NCBI RefSeq assembly: GCF_004912145.1
Contig: NZ_STGT01000005.1
Coordinates: 372,001-436,000 of the forward strand
Direction of reading: 5' to 3'
Source of the DNA: Peteryoungia rhizophila
Lineage (GTDB): Bacteria; Pseudomonadota; Alphaproteobacteria; Rhizobiales; Rhizobiaceae
Length of the DNA: 64,000 bases
Shown in pieces: positions 39,061 through 48,069 of this stretch (within the stretch, counting starts at the first letter, position 1; the number at the start of each line of letters is the position of its first letter). A program made the translations under genes and the position numbers. A model generated the notes under the pieces. It worked only from the letters and a program-made list of their open reading frames with translations. It searched no databases and was not told the origin of the DNA.

Positions 39061-40326
39061 TTAGGTGTTCATGGAGTCGAAGAAGTCGCCATTGTTCTTC
39101 GTCTGCTTGAGCTTGTCGATAAGGAACTCGATGGCGTCGGTCGTTCCCATTGGCGCCAGAATACGACGCAGGACAAAGATCTTCTGCAGATCCTGACGTG
39201 GAACAAGAAGGTCTTCCTTGCGGGTGCCAGACTTGAGAATATCCATGGACGGGAAGATGCGCTTGTCCGCGACCTTGCGATCGAGCACGATTTCCGAGTT
39301 ACCGGTGCCCTTGAACTCTTCAAAGATGACTTCGTCCATACGGCTGCCTGTATCGATCAGCGCGGTCGCAATGATCGTCAGCGAGCCGCCTTCCTCGATG
39401 TTACGCGCGGCACCGAAGAAACGCTTCGGACGCTGCAGGGCGTTCGCATCGACACCACCAGTCAAGACCTTGCCGGAGGAAGGAACAACGGTGTTGTAGG
39501 CGCGGCCAAGACGCGTGATCGAATCCAGCAGAATGACGACGTCACGACCGTGTTCGACCAGGCGCTTGGCCTTCTCGATGACCATTTCCGCCACTTGCAC
39601 ATGCCGTACAGCGGGTTCGTCAAAGGTCGACGATACAACCTCGCCCTTCACTGAACGCTGCATGTCGGTGACTTCTTCCGGACGCTCGTCGATCAGCAGA
39701 ACGATGAGGTAGCATTCTGGATGATTGGCCGTAATAGAATGCGCGATATTCTGCAGGAGAACGGTCTTGCCGGTACGCGGCGGTGCGACGATCAGGCCGC
39801 GCTGACCCTTGCCGAGCGGTGCCACGAGGTCGATCACGCGGGCCGACAAATCCTTGGACGTTGGAACATCCAGTTCCATCTTGAACCGCTCATTGGGATA
39901 AAGCGGCGTCAGGTTGTCGAAGTGGACCTTGTGGCGGATCTTCTCGGGATCTTCGAAATTGATCGTGTTCACCTTGAGGAGGGCAAAATAGCGTTCGCCT
40001 TCCTTCGGCCCACGGATCGGACCTTCAACCGTGTCGCCCGTCTTCAGCGAGAAGCGGCGGATCTGAGACGGTGAAATGTAGATATCGTCCGGACCGGGCA
40101 GGTAGTTGGCATTGGCGGAGCGCAAAAAGCCGAAGCCATCCTGAAGAACTTCCACGACGCCTTCGCCGATGATCTCCACGTCCTGGCTCGCCAGCATTTT
40201 GAGGATCGCAAACATGAGCTCCTGCTTGCGCATCGTGCTCGCGTTTTCGACTTCGAGCGATTCGGCAAAGGTCAGGAGATCGGTCGGCGATTTGCTTTTG
40301 AGTTCTTGTAGCTTCATTTCAGCCAT
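39061..40326 (-). CDS. rho: Transcription termination factor Rho
   Basis: Hexameric RNA helicase for factor-dependent termination, 421 residues. The N-terminal RNA-binding domain holds [29 protein letters not shown]; the ATPase has Walker [15 protein letters not shown] and Walker [17 protein letters not shown]. The first of two in-frame ATGs (40326, 40317) is used; neither has a strong ribosome site. A 194-base gap precedes it. Confidence 0.97.
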   Translation of the reverse strand: MAEMKLQELKSKSPTDLLTFAESLEVENASTMRKQELMFAILKMLASQDVEIIGEGVVEVLQDGFGFLRSANANYLPGPDDIYISPSQIRRFSLKTGDTVEGPIRGPKEGERYFALLKVNTINFEDPEKIRHKVHFDNLTPLYPNERFKMELDVPTSKDLSARVIDLVAPLGKGQRGLIVAPPRTGKTVLLQNIAHSITANHPECYLIVLLIDERPEEVTDMQRSVKGEVVSSTFDEPAVRHVQVAEMVIEKAKRLVEHGRDVVILLDSITRLGRAYNTVVPSSGKVLTGGVDANALQRPKRFFGAARNIEEGGSLTIIATALIDTGSRMDEVIFEEFKGTGNSEIVLDRKVADKRIFPSMDILKSGTRKEDLLVPRQDLQKIFVLRRILAPMGTTDAIEFLIDKLKQTKNNGDFFDSMNT

Positions 40327-40445
40327 GAAGAGGGGACCACGTCAGATAGATTTTTAAGGGGAACGGCGAGCTGGTTGAATTCGGTACGATCGCGAAGGCC
40401 GCAAATGACTGAATAATACGCAAGCCAATAGAGGAGGTGGCGCGA

Positions 40446-40474
40446 AAATAGCGACTCCGGGATTCGACCGCAAG
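40446..40474 (-). promoter_or_regulatory. Candidate rho promoter
   Basis: On the minus strand CTTGCG and CTATTT are 17 bases apart, close to the rhizobial sigma-70 consensus CTTGAC/CTATAT. It would give a leader of about 110 bases before rho, long enough for autoregulation. No terminator hairpin is seen after hemJ, so read-through from hemE-hemJ is also possible. Confidence 0.4.
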
Positions 40475-40520
40475 CGAAAAGCCAGTTCCGGTGAAAATAA
40501 AGCACCAAGACCCGAAAGAC

Positions 40521-41060
40521 TCAGAAGGGTTTCACCACGGCGAGAACAACGATGACGATCATCAGCAGGGTGGGCGCCTCGTTCATCATGCGCCAGAAGC
40601 GCGGTGTACGGATGTATTCACCGCGGCCGAACGACTTCACGGCCTTGGCAAAATAGCCATGCACGCCGGACAGCGCAATCACTGCCGCGATCTTCGCATG
40701 AAGCCAGCCGCCCTGAAACCCGAAGACCTGCCAGGCGAGATAGAGCCCGAATGCCCAGGATACGACCATCGCCGGGTTCATGATCACCTTCATCAACCGC
40801 TCTTCCATGACGGCGAAGGTTTGCGCTTGCGCGGACGACGGATCACAATCGCAGTGATAGATGAACAGGCGCGGCAGGTAGAGCATGCCGGCCATCCATG
40901 AAATGATCGCGATGATGTGCAGGGCCTTGATCCAGGGATAGGCCTGGTCTGGGCCGGCCAGCATAATCGCGCCACCGACAATCACGAAAAAGGCGAGGGC
41001 AGTCGCCGCCTTTTTCGCGGCTCGTGCGCCGGGATGGGTATCGATCTGCTTTTCCATCAT
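40521..41060 (-). CDS. hemJ: Protoporphyrinogen IX oxidase HemJ
   Basis: Membrane protein of 179 residues (UPF0093/CopD-like) that oxidises protoporphyrinogen IX in haem synthesis. Four or five hydrophobic segments are visible. The histidine in ALHIIAIISWMAGMLYLPRLFIYH and lysine in WLHAKIAAVIALSGVHGYFAK match the HemJ haem-contact and conserved positions. It is directly downstream of hemE (stop to start one base), matching the pathway. Confidence 0.93.
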   Translation of the reverse strand: MMEKQIDTHPGARAAKKAATALAFFVIVGGAIMLAGPDQAYPWIKALHIIAIISWMAGMLYLPRLFIYHCDCDPSSAQAQTFAVMEERLMKVIMNPAMVVSWAFGLYLAWQVFGFQGGWLHAKIAAVIALSGVHGYFAKAVKSFGRGEYIRTPRFWRMMNEAPTLLMIVIVVLAVVKPF

Positions 41061-41061
41061 C

Positions 41062-42093
41062 TCACCGGACGTTTCGCACCTGGTTCACCAGATCGGTGAC
41101 ATGGGCGGGATCGGCTTGCGGCGTGATCCCATGACCGAGATTGAAGATCAGTGGCCCCTGGCCCAGGGCCTGAAGGATAGCATCTATCCCGTCTCGAAGC
41201 GGAACCCCGCCGGCAACCACACGCATTGGATCGAGATTGCCCTGCACAGGCCCATCCTTCTGCAGCTCAGCGGCAAAGCTCAGCGGAACGGACCAGTCCA
41301 GCCCGATTGCATCGGCATTAGTATCCTGACGGTAGCGTTTCAGCAGTATCCCGGCTCCCTTGGCAAAGGCGATCACCTTTGCCTGAGGCCTCCGCGCCCG
41401 GACAGAAGCGATGATCCGTCGGACCGGCTTCACGGCGAAAGCTTCGAATTCGGTTTCTCCGAGGACACCCGCCCAGGAATCGAAGATCTGCACCGCGTCG
41501 GCGCCAGCATCGATTTGCGCAACGAGGTAGTCGGCAGAAATTTCGGCAAGGATGTCGAGTAGCCGTTGAAAGGCTTCGGGATGACGATAGGCGAAAAGGC
41601 GGGCAGGTGCCTGATCAGGCGTTCCATGTCCCGCGATCATGTAAGTCGCAACCGTCCAGGGCGCCCCGCAGAAACCCAGCAAGGTCGTTTCCTGTGGAAG
41701 CTCCGAGCGGAGCCGCGACACTGTCTCCATGACAGGCTTCAGGTGATCGAGCACACCGTCAGCTGACAATCCATAAATCCCGTCCGGGTCGATGGGATCC
41801 ATCTGCGGACCATGCCCCTCCGTGAAAGTCACATTGCGCTTCAAGGCGTCCGGAATGACGAGGATGTCGGAAAACAGGATCGCCGCATCGAAGCCATAGC
41901 GGCGGATCGGTTGAAGCGTGACCTCTGTCGCGAATTCCGGCGAATAACAGAGATCCAGGAAACTCCCGGCCTTCTTCCGCGTTTCCCGGTACTCGGGAAG
42001 ATAGCGGCCCGCCTGCCGCATGAGCCAGATCGGAGGCGGACTGACCGTCTTCCCATTCAGAACATCCAGGATTTTACGGTTCGGCGTGCTCAA
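41062..42093 (-). CDS. hemE: Uroporphyrinogen decarboxylase
   Basis: Cytosolic haem-pathway enzyme, 343 residues, removing four acetate carboxyls from uroporphyrinogen [24 protein letters not shown] (substrate-binding Arg), [36 protein letters not shown] and [16 protein letters not shown] are diagnostic. The start is a TTG at 42093 with AAAGGG eight bases upstream; no upstream ATG exists in frame. In Caulobacter and Sinorhizobium the chromosomal origin lies beside hemE. Confidence 0.97.
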   Translation of the reverse strand: MSTPNRKILDVLNGKTVSPPPIWLMRQAGRYLPEYRETRKKAGSFLDLCYSPEFATEVTLQPIRRYGFDAAILFSDILVIPDALKRNVTFTEGHGPQMDPIDPDGIYGLSADGVLDHLKPVMETVSRLRSELPQETTLLGFCGAPWTVATYMIAGHGTPDQAPARLFAYRHPEAFQRLLDILAEISADYLVAQIDAGADAVQIFDSWAGVLGETEFEAFAVKPVRRIIASVRARRPQAKVIAFAKGAGILLKRYRQDTNADAIGLDWSVPLSFAAELQKDGPVQGNLDPMRVVAGGVPLRDGIDAILQALGQGPLIFNLGHGITPQADPAHVTDLVNQVRNVR

Positions 42094-42240
42094 GGCTCAA
42101 GCCCTTTCAATAAAGAAAAGAGATATTGAATCTTCTTCTATTTCTAAGAGTCTCTGACTATCAAGGATTAATCCTGGATCACAGCTTGTTCCTGCCAAGC
42201 GAGAATCTCTCGCCTCTGATAGGATAATCAAGGCTCAGAA

Positions 42241-42249
42241 TGGGGATAA
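42241..42249 (-). promoter_or_regulatory. Near-consensus DnaA box
   Basis: TGGGGATAA, reverse complement TTATCCCCA, differs from TTATCCACA at one position. Confidence 0.6.
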
Positions 42250-42404
42250 TGGGGACAACTCGAAATTAACCCGAGATTCCAAGCTCTTCGCTACCGGTCG
42301 ATGAATTCATTAACTGGGCATCATGAGTCGATAGCTGCGTGCTTAACGACCGCCATCACCACAATTCACAGGGTGCGGTAATCCTACGCCCCCAATGGTC
42401 GGAT

Positions 42405-42413
42405 TGTGGATAA
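42405..42413 (-). promoter_or_regulatory. Consensus DnaA box
   Basis: TGTGGATAA is the exact reverse complement of the high-affinity box TTATCCACA. It is 85 bases before ppsR and may also affect that gene. Confidence 0.85.
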
Positions 42414-42497
42414 ATTGGCACTTTTCCTCTTGCTCCCGGCGACCTGCCGCCGCTACCTCTGTTTATCCCAATCTATCAACAGGGTACGGAGAACATC

Positions 42498-43319
42498 GTG
42501 GAGAACCGGAAAAACTTCTTCCATCTCCACCTGATATCTGACTCGACCGGGGAGACTCTGATCTCGGCCGGCCGTGCGGCGGCGGCGCAATTCCGCGGAT
42601 CGAATGCGATTGAACACGTTTATCCGCTCATCCGTAGCAAAAAGCAGATCAAGGCACTGATCGAAGCGATTGATCGCGAACCCGGGATCGTTCTTTACAC
42701 GATCGTTGATCACGACCTTGCCGCACTCATCGAGACCGGTTGCCACGAGCTCGGCTTGCCCTGTGTGAATGTACTCGCGCCGATCATCGAGAAGTTCCAG
42801 GCCTATCTGGGAGCACCGTCGCGGGGGAGGATGGGCGCACAGCACGTCCTGAACGCGGATTATTTCGCGCGCATCGAGGCTCTGAATTTCACCATGGATC
42901 ATGACGATGGCCAGGCGCCGGAGGACTATGACCAGGCTGACGTCGTCATCATCGGCATCAGCCGTACATCGAAGACGCCGACCAGCATCTATCTGGCAAA
43001 CAGGGGTATCAAGACCGCAAACCTGCCGATCGTGCCAGGCATGCCTGTGCCAGACTCGCTGCTCACGGCCAAGCGACCGCTGATCGTCGGTTTGATCGCA
43101 ACATCGGATCGCATCTCGCAGGTCCGCGAAAATCGGATACTCGGCGCCACCCCGGGTTATGACCGAAGCGAGTATGTCGATCGCGCCTCCATCACCGAGG
43201 AGCTTAAATATGCGCGGTCACTTTGTGCGCGCAACAATTGGCCCGTGATCGATGTAACGCGCCGCTCGATAGAAGAGACGGCCGCCGCCATCGTTGCTCT
43301 CCGCCCCAAGCCGCGCTAA
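42498..43319 (+). CDS. ppsR: Pyruvate, phosphate dikinase / PEP synthase regulatory protein (DUF299)
   Basis: Bifunctional kinase/phosphorylase of 273 residues that switches PPDK or PEP synthase off (ADP-dependent phosphorylation) and on (phosphate-dependent). The N-terminal [14 protein letters not shown] and the P-loop-like GISRTSKT (153-160) are diagnostic, with [13 protein letters not shown] after it. It starts with GTG at 42498 preceded by GGAG. In Agrobacterium-type chromosomes this gene is the first on the right side of the origin. Confidence 0.92.
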   Translation: MENRKNFFHLHLISDSTGETLISAGRAAAAQFRGSNAIEHVYPLIRSKKQIKALIEAIDREPGIVLYTIVDHDLAALIETGCHELGLPCVNVLAPIIEKFQAYLGAPSRGRMGAQHVLNADYFARIEALNFTMDHDDGQAPEDYDQADVVIIGISRTSKTPTSIYLANRGIKTANLPIVPGMPVPDSLLTAKRPLIVGLIATSDRISQVRENRILGATPGYDRSEYVDRASITEELKYARSLCARNNWPVIDVTRRSIEETAAAIVALRPKPR

Positions 43320-43352
43320 GCGAGAGAAATTGCCATCACGAAGGTTTCCATC

Positions 43353-43952
43353 ATGGGATCACCCTTGATTCTTGCGTCGGGTAGCATGGCCCGCCAGACG
43401 CTCTTGAAAAATGCCGGTCTAGAATTTGTTGCCGTTCCGGCATCGATTGACGAGCGTGCAATCGAAGAACGAATGCCGGCGGCGAACCGAGATCCGGTCA
43501 CGATCGCAAGGCATCTGGCGATCGCCAAGGCGACAGCCGTATCACGCGAGTACTCCGGCGCCGTTGTCATAGGTTGCGACCAGACGATGTCACTCGGCCC
43601 GAGGATCTTTCACAAGGCGACCTCCATCGACGAGGCCAGGGAGACACTCGAAAGTCTGCGTGGACAGGCGCATTTTCTCAATAGCGCCGTCTGCCTCGTT
43701 CAGGATGGCCGAGTGCTCTGGAGCGAGGTGTCGCGCGCTTGCATGCAGGTCCGCGATTTCTCTGATGCATTTTTGGCCGGCTATCTTGAAAGGAACGGCC
43801 CGGAAATCTTGTCCAGCGTTGGGTGTTATCAGCTGGAAGGGGAGGGCGTTCAGCTTTTCGATGCCATCGCCGGTGATTACTTCACTATTTTGGGTTTGCC
43901 GCTTCTTCCGCTCCTTGCCGCCCTTCGGCAACATGGAATTAACCATGCGTGA
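43353..43952 (+). CDS. Maf-like nucleotide pyrophosphatase with altered active-site motif
   Basis: Maf/Ham1-fold protein of 199 residues. Family members hydrolyse non-canonical or modified nucleoside triphosphates. The N-terminal motif reads [13 protein letters not shown], while the usual form is LAS-x-SPRR; the second motif [10 protein letters not shown] keeps the Asp-Gln pair; the third region reads [16 protein letters not shown] instead of a DKAGAY-type sequence. Fold is clear; activity or substrate may differ. It overlaps aroE by eight bases. Confidence 0.85.
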   Translation: MGSPLILASGSMARQTLLKNAGLEFVAVPASIDERAIEERMPAANRDPVTIARHLAIAKATAVSREYSGAVVIGCDQTMSLGPRIFHKATSIDEARETLESLRGQAHFLNSAVCLVQDGRVLWSEVSRACMQVRDFSDAFLAGYLERNGPEILSSVGCYQLEGEGVQLFDAIAGDYFTILGLPLLPLLAALRQHGINHA

Positions 43953-44805
43953 TTCACGTGAAACAATTTCTCCCCGTGCTTTTGTCGCCGGCTACCCGAT
44001 CAAGCATTCCCGCTCTCCTCTTATCCATGGTCATTGGCTCGCCAAGTACGGACTAGATGGGTCCTATGACAAGATCGCAATCACCCCTGGCGAATTTCCG
44101 GAATTCATCGCCAATCTGAAAACGGAGGCTTCTCCTTATCGTGGGGGAAACATCACGATCCCACACAAGGAAGCCGCTTGCCTTCTCGCTGACCAGGTCG
44201 ATCCCCTCGCAGAAGAGCTCGGCGCCGCAAATACCCTCTGGCGTGAAGGGGGCCGCCTTCACGCCACGAACACCGACGGCATTGGCTTCCTTGCCAATCT
44301 CGACGCGCGCCAGCCAGGATGGGATCGAGCCCAAAGGGCTGTAATCCTAGGAGCGGGAGGTGCAAGCCGTGCCGTTCTTCAGGCATTGCGTGATCGCGGA
44401 ATCGCGGAAATCCATGTCGTCAACCGCACCCTGGAGCGCGCCCGCGAACTCGTGGATCGCTTCGGTGCGCCGCTTGAAGCTCACGGGATGAACTCGTTGC
44501 CTTCACTGCTCGATGGCGCAGGCCTCTTCGTGAATACGACTTCCCTTGGCATGGATGGGGCTGAGGCTCCGCAGCTCCCGTTCGATCGGATGATGAGTGA
44601 TGCGCTCGTCACGGACATTGTCTATGTCCCATTGAAGACACCCTTTCTGCTTCAGGCTGAGCAGGTGGGATTGAGCACCGTCGACGGGCTCGGAATGTTG
44701 CTGCACCAGGCGGCACCGGGATTCGAGAAATGGTTCGGCCGAATGCCCGAGGTGACCGAGGAGTTACGGAACCTCATTATCGCGGACATCGAGGACCATG
44801 CATGA
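43945..44805 (+). CDS. aroE: Shikimate dehydrogenase (NADP)
   Basis: Reduces 3-dehydroshikimate in aromatic synthesis, 286 residues. The shikimate-binding region is [19 protein letters not shown], the catalytic Lys and Asp lie in [12 protein letters not shown] and [10 protein letters not shown], and the NADP fold is [12 protein letters not shown]. The ATG at 43945 has GGAA seven bases upstream; ATG 43933 is an alternative. Codons 2-7 (RDSRET) contain a parS-like site. It ends in ATGA overlapping coaE. Confidence 0.95.
   Translation: MRDSRETISPRAFVAGYPIKHSRSPLIHGHWLAKYGLDGSYDKIAITPGEFPEFIANLKTEASPYRGGNITIPHKEAACLLADQVDPLAEELGAANTLWREGGRLHATNTDGIGFLANLDARQPGWDRAQRAVILGAGGASRAVLQALRDRGIAEIHVVNRTLERARELVDRFGAPLEAHGMNSLPSLLDGAGLFVNTTSLGMDGAEAPQLPFDRMMSDALVTDIVYVPLKTPFLLQAEQVGLSTVDGLGMLLHQAAPGFEKWFGRMPEVTEELRNLIIADIEDHA
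43950..43965. promoter_or_regulatory. parS: parS-like site at the start of aroE
   Basis: TGATTCACGTGAAACA matches the consensus TGTTTCACGTGAAACA at 15 of 16 positions. It lies 1.5 kb right of the origin gap and overlaps the maf stop and the aroE start. Confidence 0.85.
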
Positions 44806-45407
44806 TCGTCATTGGACTGACCGGATCCATCGGGATGGGAAAATCGACCACGGCGGGGCTCTTCGCTGACGAAGGCGTTCCAGTCAACGATGCCGACAAG
44901 GTCGTTCATGACCTCTACCGCAACGAAGCGGTGAAACCGATCTCCGAAGTTTTTCCGAACACCATCGTAGGAGGAGTGGTGGATCGCCAGTTGTTATCCC
45001 AGAATCTGGCGAAGAATCCGGCTAACTTCAAACTACTCGAGGAAATTGTTCATCCCTTGGTGCGTGATCGAGAAAAGCGCTTTCTCGATCACCACCGCGA
45101 GCAAGGCACGCCCGTCGTGGTTCTGGATATTCCGCTCCTGTTCGAAACCGGAGGAGAAGTGCGAATGGACAAAATCGTCGTCGTCAGTTGTGCACCCGAG
45201 ATCCAGAGACAGCGCGTGCTCTCCCGACCGAGGATGACGCAGGATAAATTCGAGACCATTCTCGCACGTCAAATGCCGGATGCAGAGAAACGCGCGCGTG
45301 CAGACTATGTGATCGACACGGGTCAAGGGATTGACAGCGCGCGCGCGCAGGTGAGATCCATCCTCAACGAATTGAGCAAACAGTCAGGCTCGGCAAATCA
45401 TGCGTGA
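44802..45407 (+). CDS. coaE: Dephospho-CoA kinase
   Basis: Last enzyme of coenzyme A synthesis, 201 residues. The P-loop is [12 protein letters not shown] at the N-terminus, then [12 protein letters not shown] (substrate Asp) and [12 protein letters not shown]. The start overlaps the aroE stop (ATGA) and the stop overlaps dnaQ by eight bases, so aroE-coaE-dnaQ is translationally coupled. Confidence 0.95.
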   Translation: MIVIGLTGSIGMGKSTTAGLFADEGVPVNDADKVVHDLYRNEAVKPISEVFPNTIVGGVVDRQLLSQNLAKNPANFKLLEEIVHPLVRDREKRFLDHHREQGTPVVVLDIPLLFETGGEVRMDKIVVVSCAPEIQRQRVLSRPRMTQDKFETILARQMPDAEKRARADYVIDTGQGIDSARAQVRSILNELSKQSGSANHA

Positions 45408-46101
45408 AGTCATCTTCGATACGGAAACCACGGGCCTCGACAACAAGGCGGACCGCGTCATCGAAATCGGTGGCATCGAACTGCTCAACCACTTCCCGAC
45501 GGGTCGCACTTTTCATGTCTACATCAATCCAGGCGACCGCAAGGTTCACCCGGACGCGCTCGCGGTCCATGGCATCACGGATGAGTTCCTGAAGGACAAG
45601 CCGGTCTTTGCGAACATCGTCGCAGATCTGCAGGAGTTCTTCGAAGGCGCCAAGTGGATCGCTCACAATGCCACGTTCGACATGGGGTTTATCAACGCAG
45701 AATTCGACCGACTTTCGATTCCGCCAGTGCCGTCTGACTTGGTGATCGATACGCTCTCACTCGCGCGCCGCAAGCATCCGATGGGTCCCAATTCTCTGGA
45801 CGCCCTGTGCCGTCGTTATGGCATCGACAATTCGCACCGCACGAAACACGGCGCATTGCTCGACTCCGAACTGCTGGCGGAAGTCTACATCGAGATGCTC
45901 GGAGGTCGGCAGGCCGCTTTGGGTTTGACCTCGGTCGATACTCGGCGAAACCAGTCCGTCGAGATGACCGACATCGTGGAGATCAGCTACGAGAGGCCAC
46001 GATCCTTGCCACCGCGCCTCTCGGCCATTGAAGTCGAAGGCCACGCCAAGCTCGTCGCACGCCTGAAAGATAGGGCGATCTGGTCCAAATACAGCGCGTG
46101 A
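45400..46101 (+). CDS. dnaQ: DNA polymerase III epsilon (proofreading) subunit
   Basis: 3'-5' exonuclease of 233 residues. The DEDDh catalytic set is visible: IFDTETTGLD (Exo I), WIAHNATFDMGFINAE (Exo II) and HGALLDSELLAEVY (Exo III, His and Asp). The C-terminal segment is expected to bind the alpha subunit. It ends in a strong terminator. Confidence 0.95.
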   Translation: MREVIFDTETTGLDNKADRVIEIGGIELLNHFPTGRTFHVYINPGDRKVHPDALAVHGITDEFLKDKPVFANIVADLQEFFEGAKWIAHNATFDMGFINAEFDRLSIPPVPSDLVIDTLSLARRKHPMGPNSLDALCRRYGIDNSHRTKHGALLDSELLAEVYIEMLGGRQAALGLTSVDTRRNQSVEMTDIVEISYERPRSLPPRLSAIEVEGHAKLVARLKDRAIWSKYSA

Positions 46102-46102
46102 A

Positions 46103-46125
46103 AAAGGGCCCGGTTAGGGCCCTTT
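46103..46125. terminator. Terminator between dnaQ and secB
   Basis: AAAGGGCCC-GGTTA-GGGCCCTTT, a 9-bp perfect stem, between convergent genes; A and T runs on the two sides allow function in both directions. Confidence 0.8.
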
Positions 46126-46152
46126 CCACATCGATGCTCGGACGTCGAGAAA

Positions 46153-46629
46153 TTAGTTGGGAACTGCCTGGTTCTTCGCGCGCGACTGCTCTTCGGAAAC
46201 GCGTTGGGCGAACATCTGAGCAAAGTCGATCGGGTCGATCATCAGCGGCGGGAAGCCGCCATTGCGCGTGGCATCGGCAATGATCTGACGAGCGAACGGG
46301 AAGAGGAGACGCGGGCACTCGATGAAGAGAACCGGCAGCATGTGCTCCTGCGGAAAACCGGCGATCCGGAATACGCCGCCATAGACCAGCTCGGTCACGA
46401 AGACGACCTTGTCACCGTCCTTGGCTTCCGCATTCAGGGTCAGCACGACATCGAAGTCGTTGTCCGAGAGCGGGTTGGCGTTAACATTGACATTGATGTT
46501 GATGGCCGGCGCCTTGTCCCGCGCCTGAAGCGACCGCGGTGCACCCGGATTTTCAAACGAGAAATCCTTGATGTACTGGGCGAGAATGTTGAGGGACGGA
46601 GATGTCGTTCCCTGATTGTTGTCGGCCAT
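46153..46629 (-). CDS. secB: Protein-export chaperone SecB
   Basis: Cytosolic chaperone of 158 residues that keeps precursors unfolded and delivers them to Sec[20 protein letters not shown] at the N-terminus and [43 protein letters not shown] are diagnostic (the long match is family-wide). Start MADNNQG at 46629; 18 more codons are open upstream without support. Confidence 0.95.
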   Translation of the reverse strand: MADNNQGTTSPSLNILAQYIKDFSFENPGAPRSLQARDKAPAININVNVNANPLSDNDFDVVLTLNAEAKDGDKVVFVTELVYGGVFRIAGFPQEHMLPVLFIECPRLLFPFARQIIADATRNGGFPPLMIDPIDFAQMFAQRVSEEQSRAKNQAVPN

Positions 46630-46718
46630 AGGGCGTGTCCTTGAAGATGAAATGCTAAGGCCATCTAACATTTGAACCTTCACCTTACAACCCTGAGGCC
46701 GGCAAGGGTCGCGCTGCG

Positions 46719-47222
46719 TCAGTTACGGCCGATCCGTGGACCGTGCCAAGGGGAGTCGGGGTTTTTCGAGTTTGGGCCGGGCTCTCGCTGAAACTCGTCG
46801 TCATCGAGGTCGACGACATTGTCGTCCGCCGGCCGTGCTGTGCGAAAACCACCATTCGCAAATGTGCTGCTCACCACGATCCGCGGCTTGATCATGCGCC
46901 AGGCCAAGTCCCTTACGAATGGCAGGAAGAGCAGAATGCCGATGATGTCCCCGAAGAATCCGGGCACGATGAGCAGGAAGGCTGCAACGGCCAGCAGTGC
47001 CGCATGAACCAGTTCCCGTCCCGGATCGACACCCTTCTGAGCCTCGCTCTGCAGCCGGCGAAGGATGCCCGCACCCTGGAAGCGCAGAAGAACCACGCCT
47101 GCCACGCCTGACAGCACGATGAGCCCGAGTGTTGGCAGCACACCAATTGCTTGACCGACGATGATGAAACTCGCGATTTCAACGAGCGGTGCGATGAGAA
47201 AGAGCACCAGGGGTAGGCGCAT
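46719..47222 (-). CDS. fxsA: FxsA family membrane protein
   Basis: Inner-membrane protein of 167 residues with hydrophobic segments [39 protein letters not shown] and [20 protein letters not shown], then a polar acidic tail. In E. coli FxsA overproduction relieves phage T7 exclusion by F; the normal role is unknown. It lies upstream of secB on the same strand with an 89-base gap. Confidence 0.9.
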   Translation of the reverse strand: MRLPLVLFLIAPLVEIASFIIVGQAIGVLPTLGLIVLSGVAGVVLLRFQGAGILRRLQSEAQKGVDPGRELVHAALLAVAAFLLIVPGFFGDIIGILLFLPFVRDLAWRMIKPRIVVSSTFANGGFRTARPADDNVVDLDDDEFQREPGPNSKNPDSPWHGPRIGRN

Positions 47223-47370
47223 AGATGACTCCAAACGCCATTGTGATCCGGATATCGCAAGAGTCGGCGCACACTCGCTGCAAAGAATGCGTCTCGCCAT
47301 TTGAATGATGCGGCGCTGCAGACTATATGGGAGATTGAAAAAACAAATTCAATCAAGCCTGGCGGTATTC

Positions 47371-48069
47371 ATGGGATCTAGCGATTTCGTTACATTATTC
47401 TTCCTGGTCGCCGCGGTGCTGATCTTTTTCCAGCTTCGCAGCGTTCTGGGTCGACGCACGGGCAACGAAAAGCAGCCCTTCGATCCACTTGCACAGCGTG
47501 ATCTGCCGAAGGGTGCCGCTCGTGACGACGGCAAGGTGGTCACGCTGCCGCGCCGTGAAGATGCAACAGGTGAAGAACGCTTCAGCGCGGTCGACGCATA
47601 TGCGCCTGCCGGCACAGTCTTGAACGATCAGCTTCGCGAACTTCTGCGTCACGATCCGAGCTTCAATCCGAAGGAGTTCCTGAATGGTGCGAAGATCGCT
47701 TACGAGATGATTGTCATGGCCTACGCGGACGCCGATCGGAAAACGCTGAAAGGCCTCCTCTCCCGCGAAGTCTTTGAAGGCTTTGAAAGCGCGATTGCAG
47801 ATCGCGAAAGCAGGGGTGAAACGGTGAAGTCGACCTTCGTTGGTATCGAGAAGTCCGAAATCACTCAGGCTTCCGCGCGCGACAACGAGGAGCAGGTGAC
47901 GGTTCGCATCGTCAGCCAGTTGATCACGGCGACCTACGATAAGGACGGCACGATCATCGATGGTGACGCGGAGGCTGTGGCTGAGGTCAATGACGTCTGG
48001 ACTTTCGCGCGCGACGTTCGCTCCCGCGATCCGAACTGGAAGCTGATCGCGACCGAAGCGGAACAATGA
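47371..48069 (+). CDS. Tim44-like domain membrane protein (TimA)
   Basis: Protein of 232 residues with one N-terminal membrane segment (DFVTLFFLVAAVLIFFQLRSVLG) and a C-terminal Tim44-like domain (about 95-230: FLNGAKIAYEMIVMAYADADRKTLKGLLSREVFEGFESAI). Alphaproteobacterial relatives share the fold of mitochondrial Tim44 and are thought to act at the inner membrane, possibly in protein handling. It overlaps mltA (ATGA). SecB is encoded next to it on the other strand, fitting an export neighbourhood. Confidence 0.88.
   Translation: MGSSDFVTLFFLVAAVLIFFQLRSVLGRRTGNEKQPFDPLAQRDLPKGAARDDGKVVTLPRREDATGEERFSAVDAYAPAGTVLNDQLRELLRHDPSFNPKEFLNGAKIAYEMIVMAYADADRKTLKGLLSREVFEGFESAIADRESRGETVKSTFVGIEKSEITQASARDNEEQVTVRIVSQLITATYDKDGTIIDGDAEAVAEVNDVWTFARDVRSRDPNWKLIATEAEQ

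Larger units (their letters stand above)
42094..42497. other. oriC: Probable chromosomal replication origin (oriC), hemE-ppsR gap
   Basis: This 404-base gene-free stretch contains a perfect DnaA box at 42405-42413, a one-mismatch box at 42241-42249 and a weaker one (TTATCCCAA, 42463-42471). The first 80 bases are A+T-rich, a possible unwinding element, and GGATTAATCC at 42165 is a palindrome. Five GANTC sites for the CcrM methylase (42128, 42148, 42203, 42275, 42325) are roughly three times what chance predicts. TTAAC, the CtrA half-site, occurs at 42266, 42310 and 42343. Position beside hemE, diverging gene direction, nearby parAB and flanking parS sites all agree. Origin activity itself is inferred. 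Confidence 0.85.
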
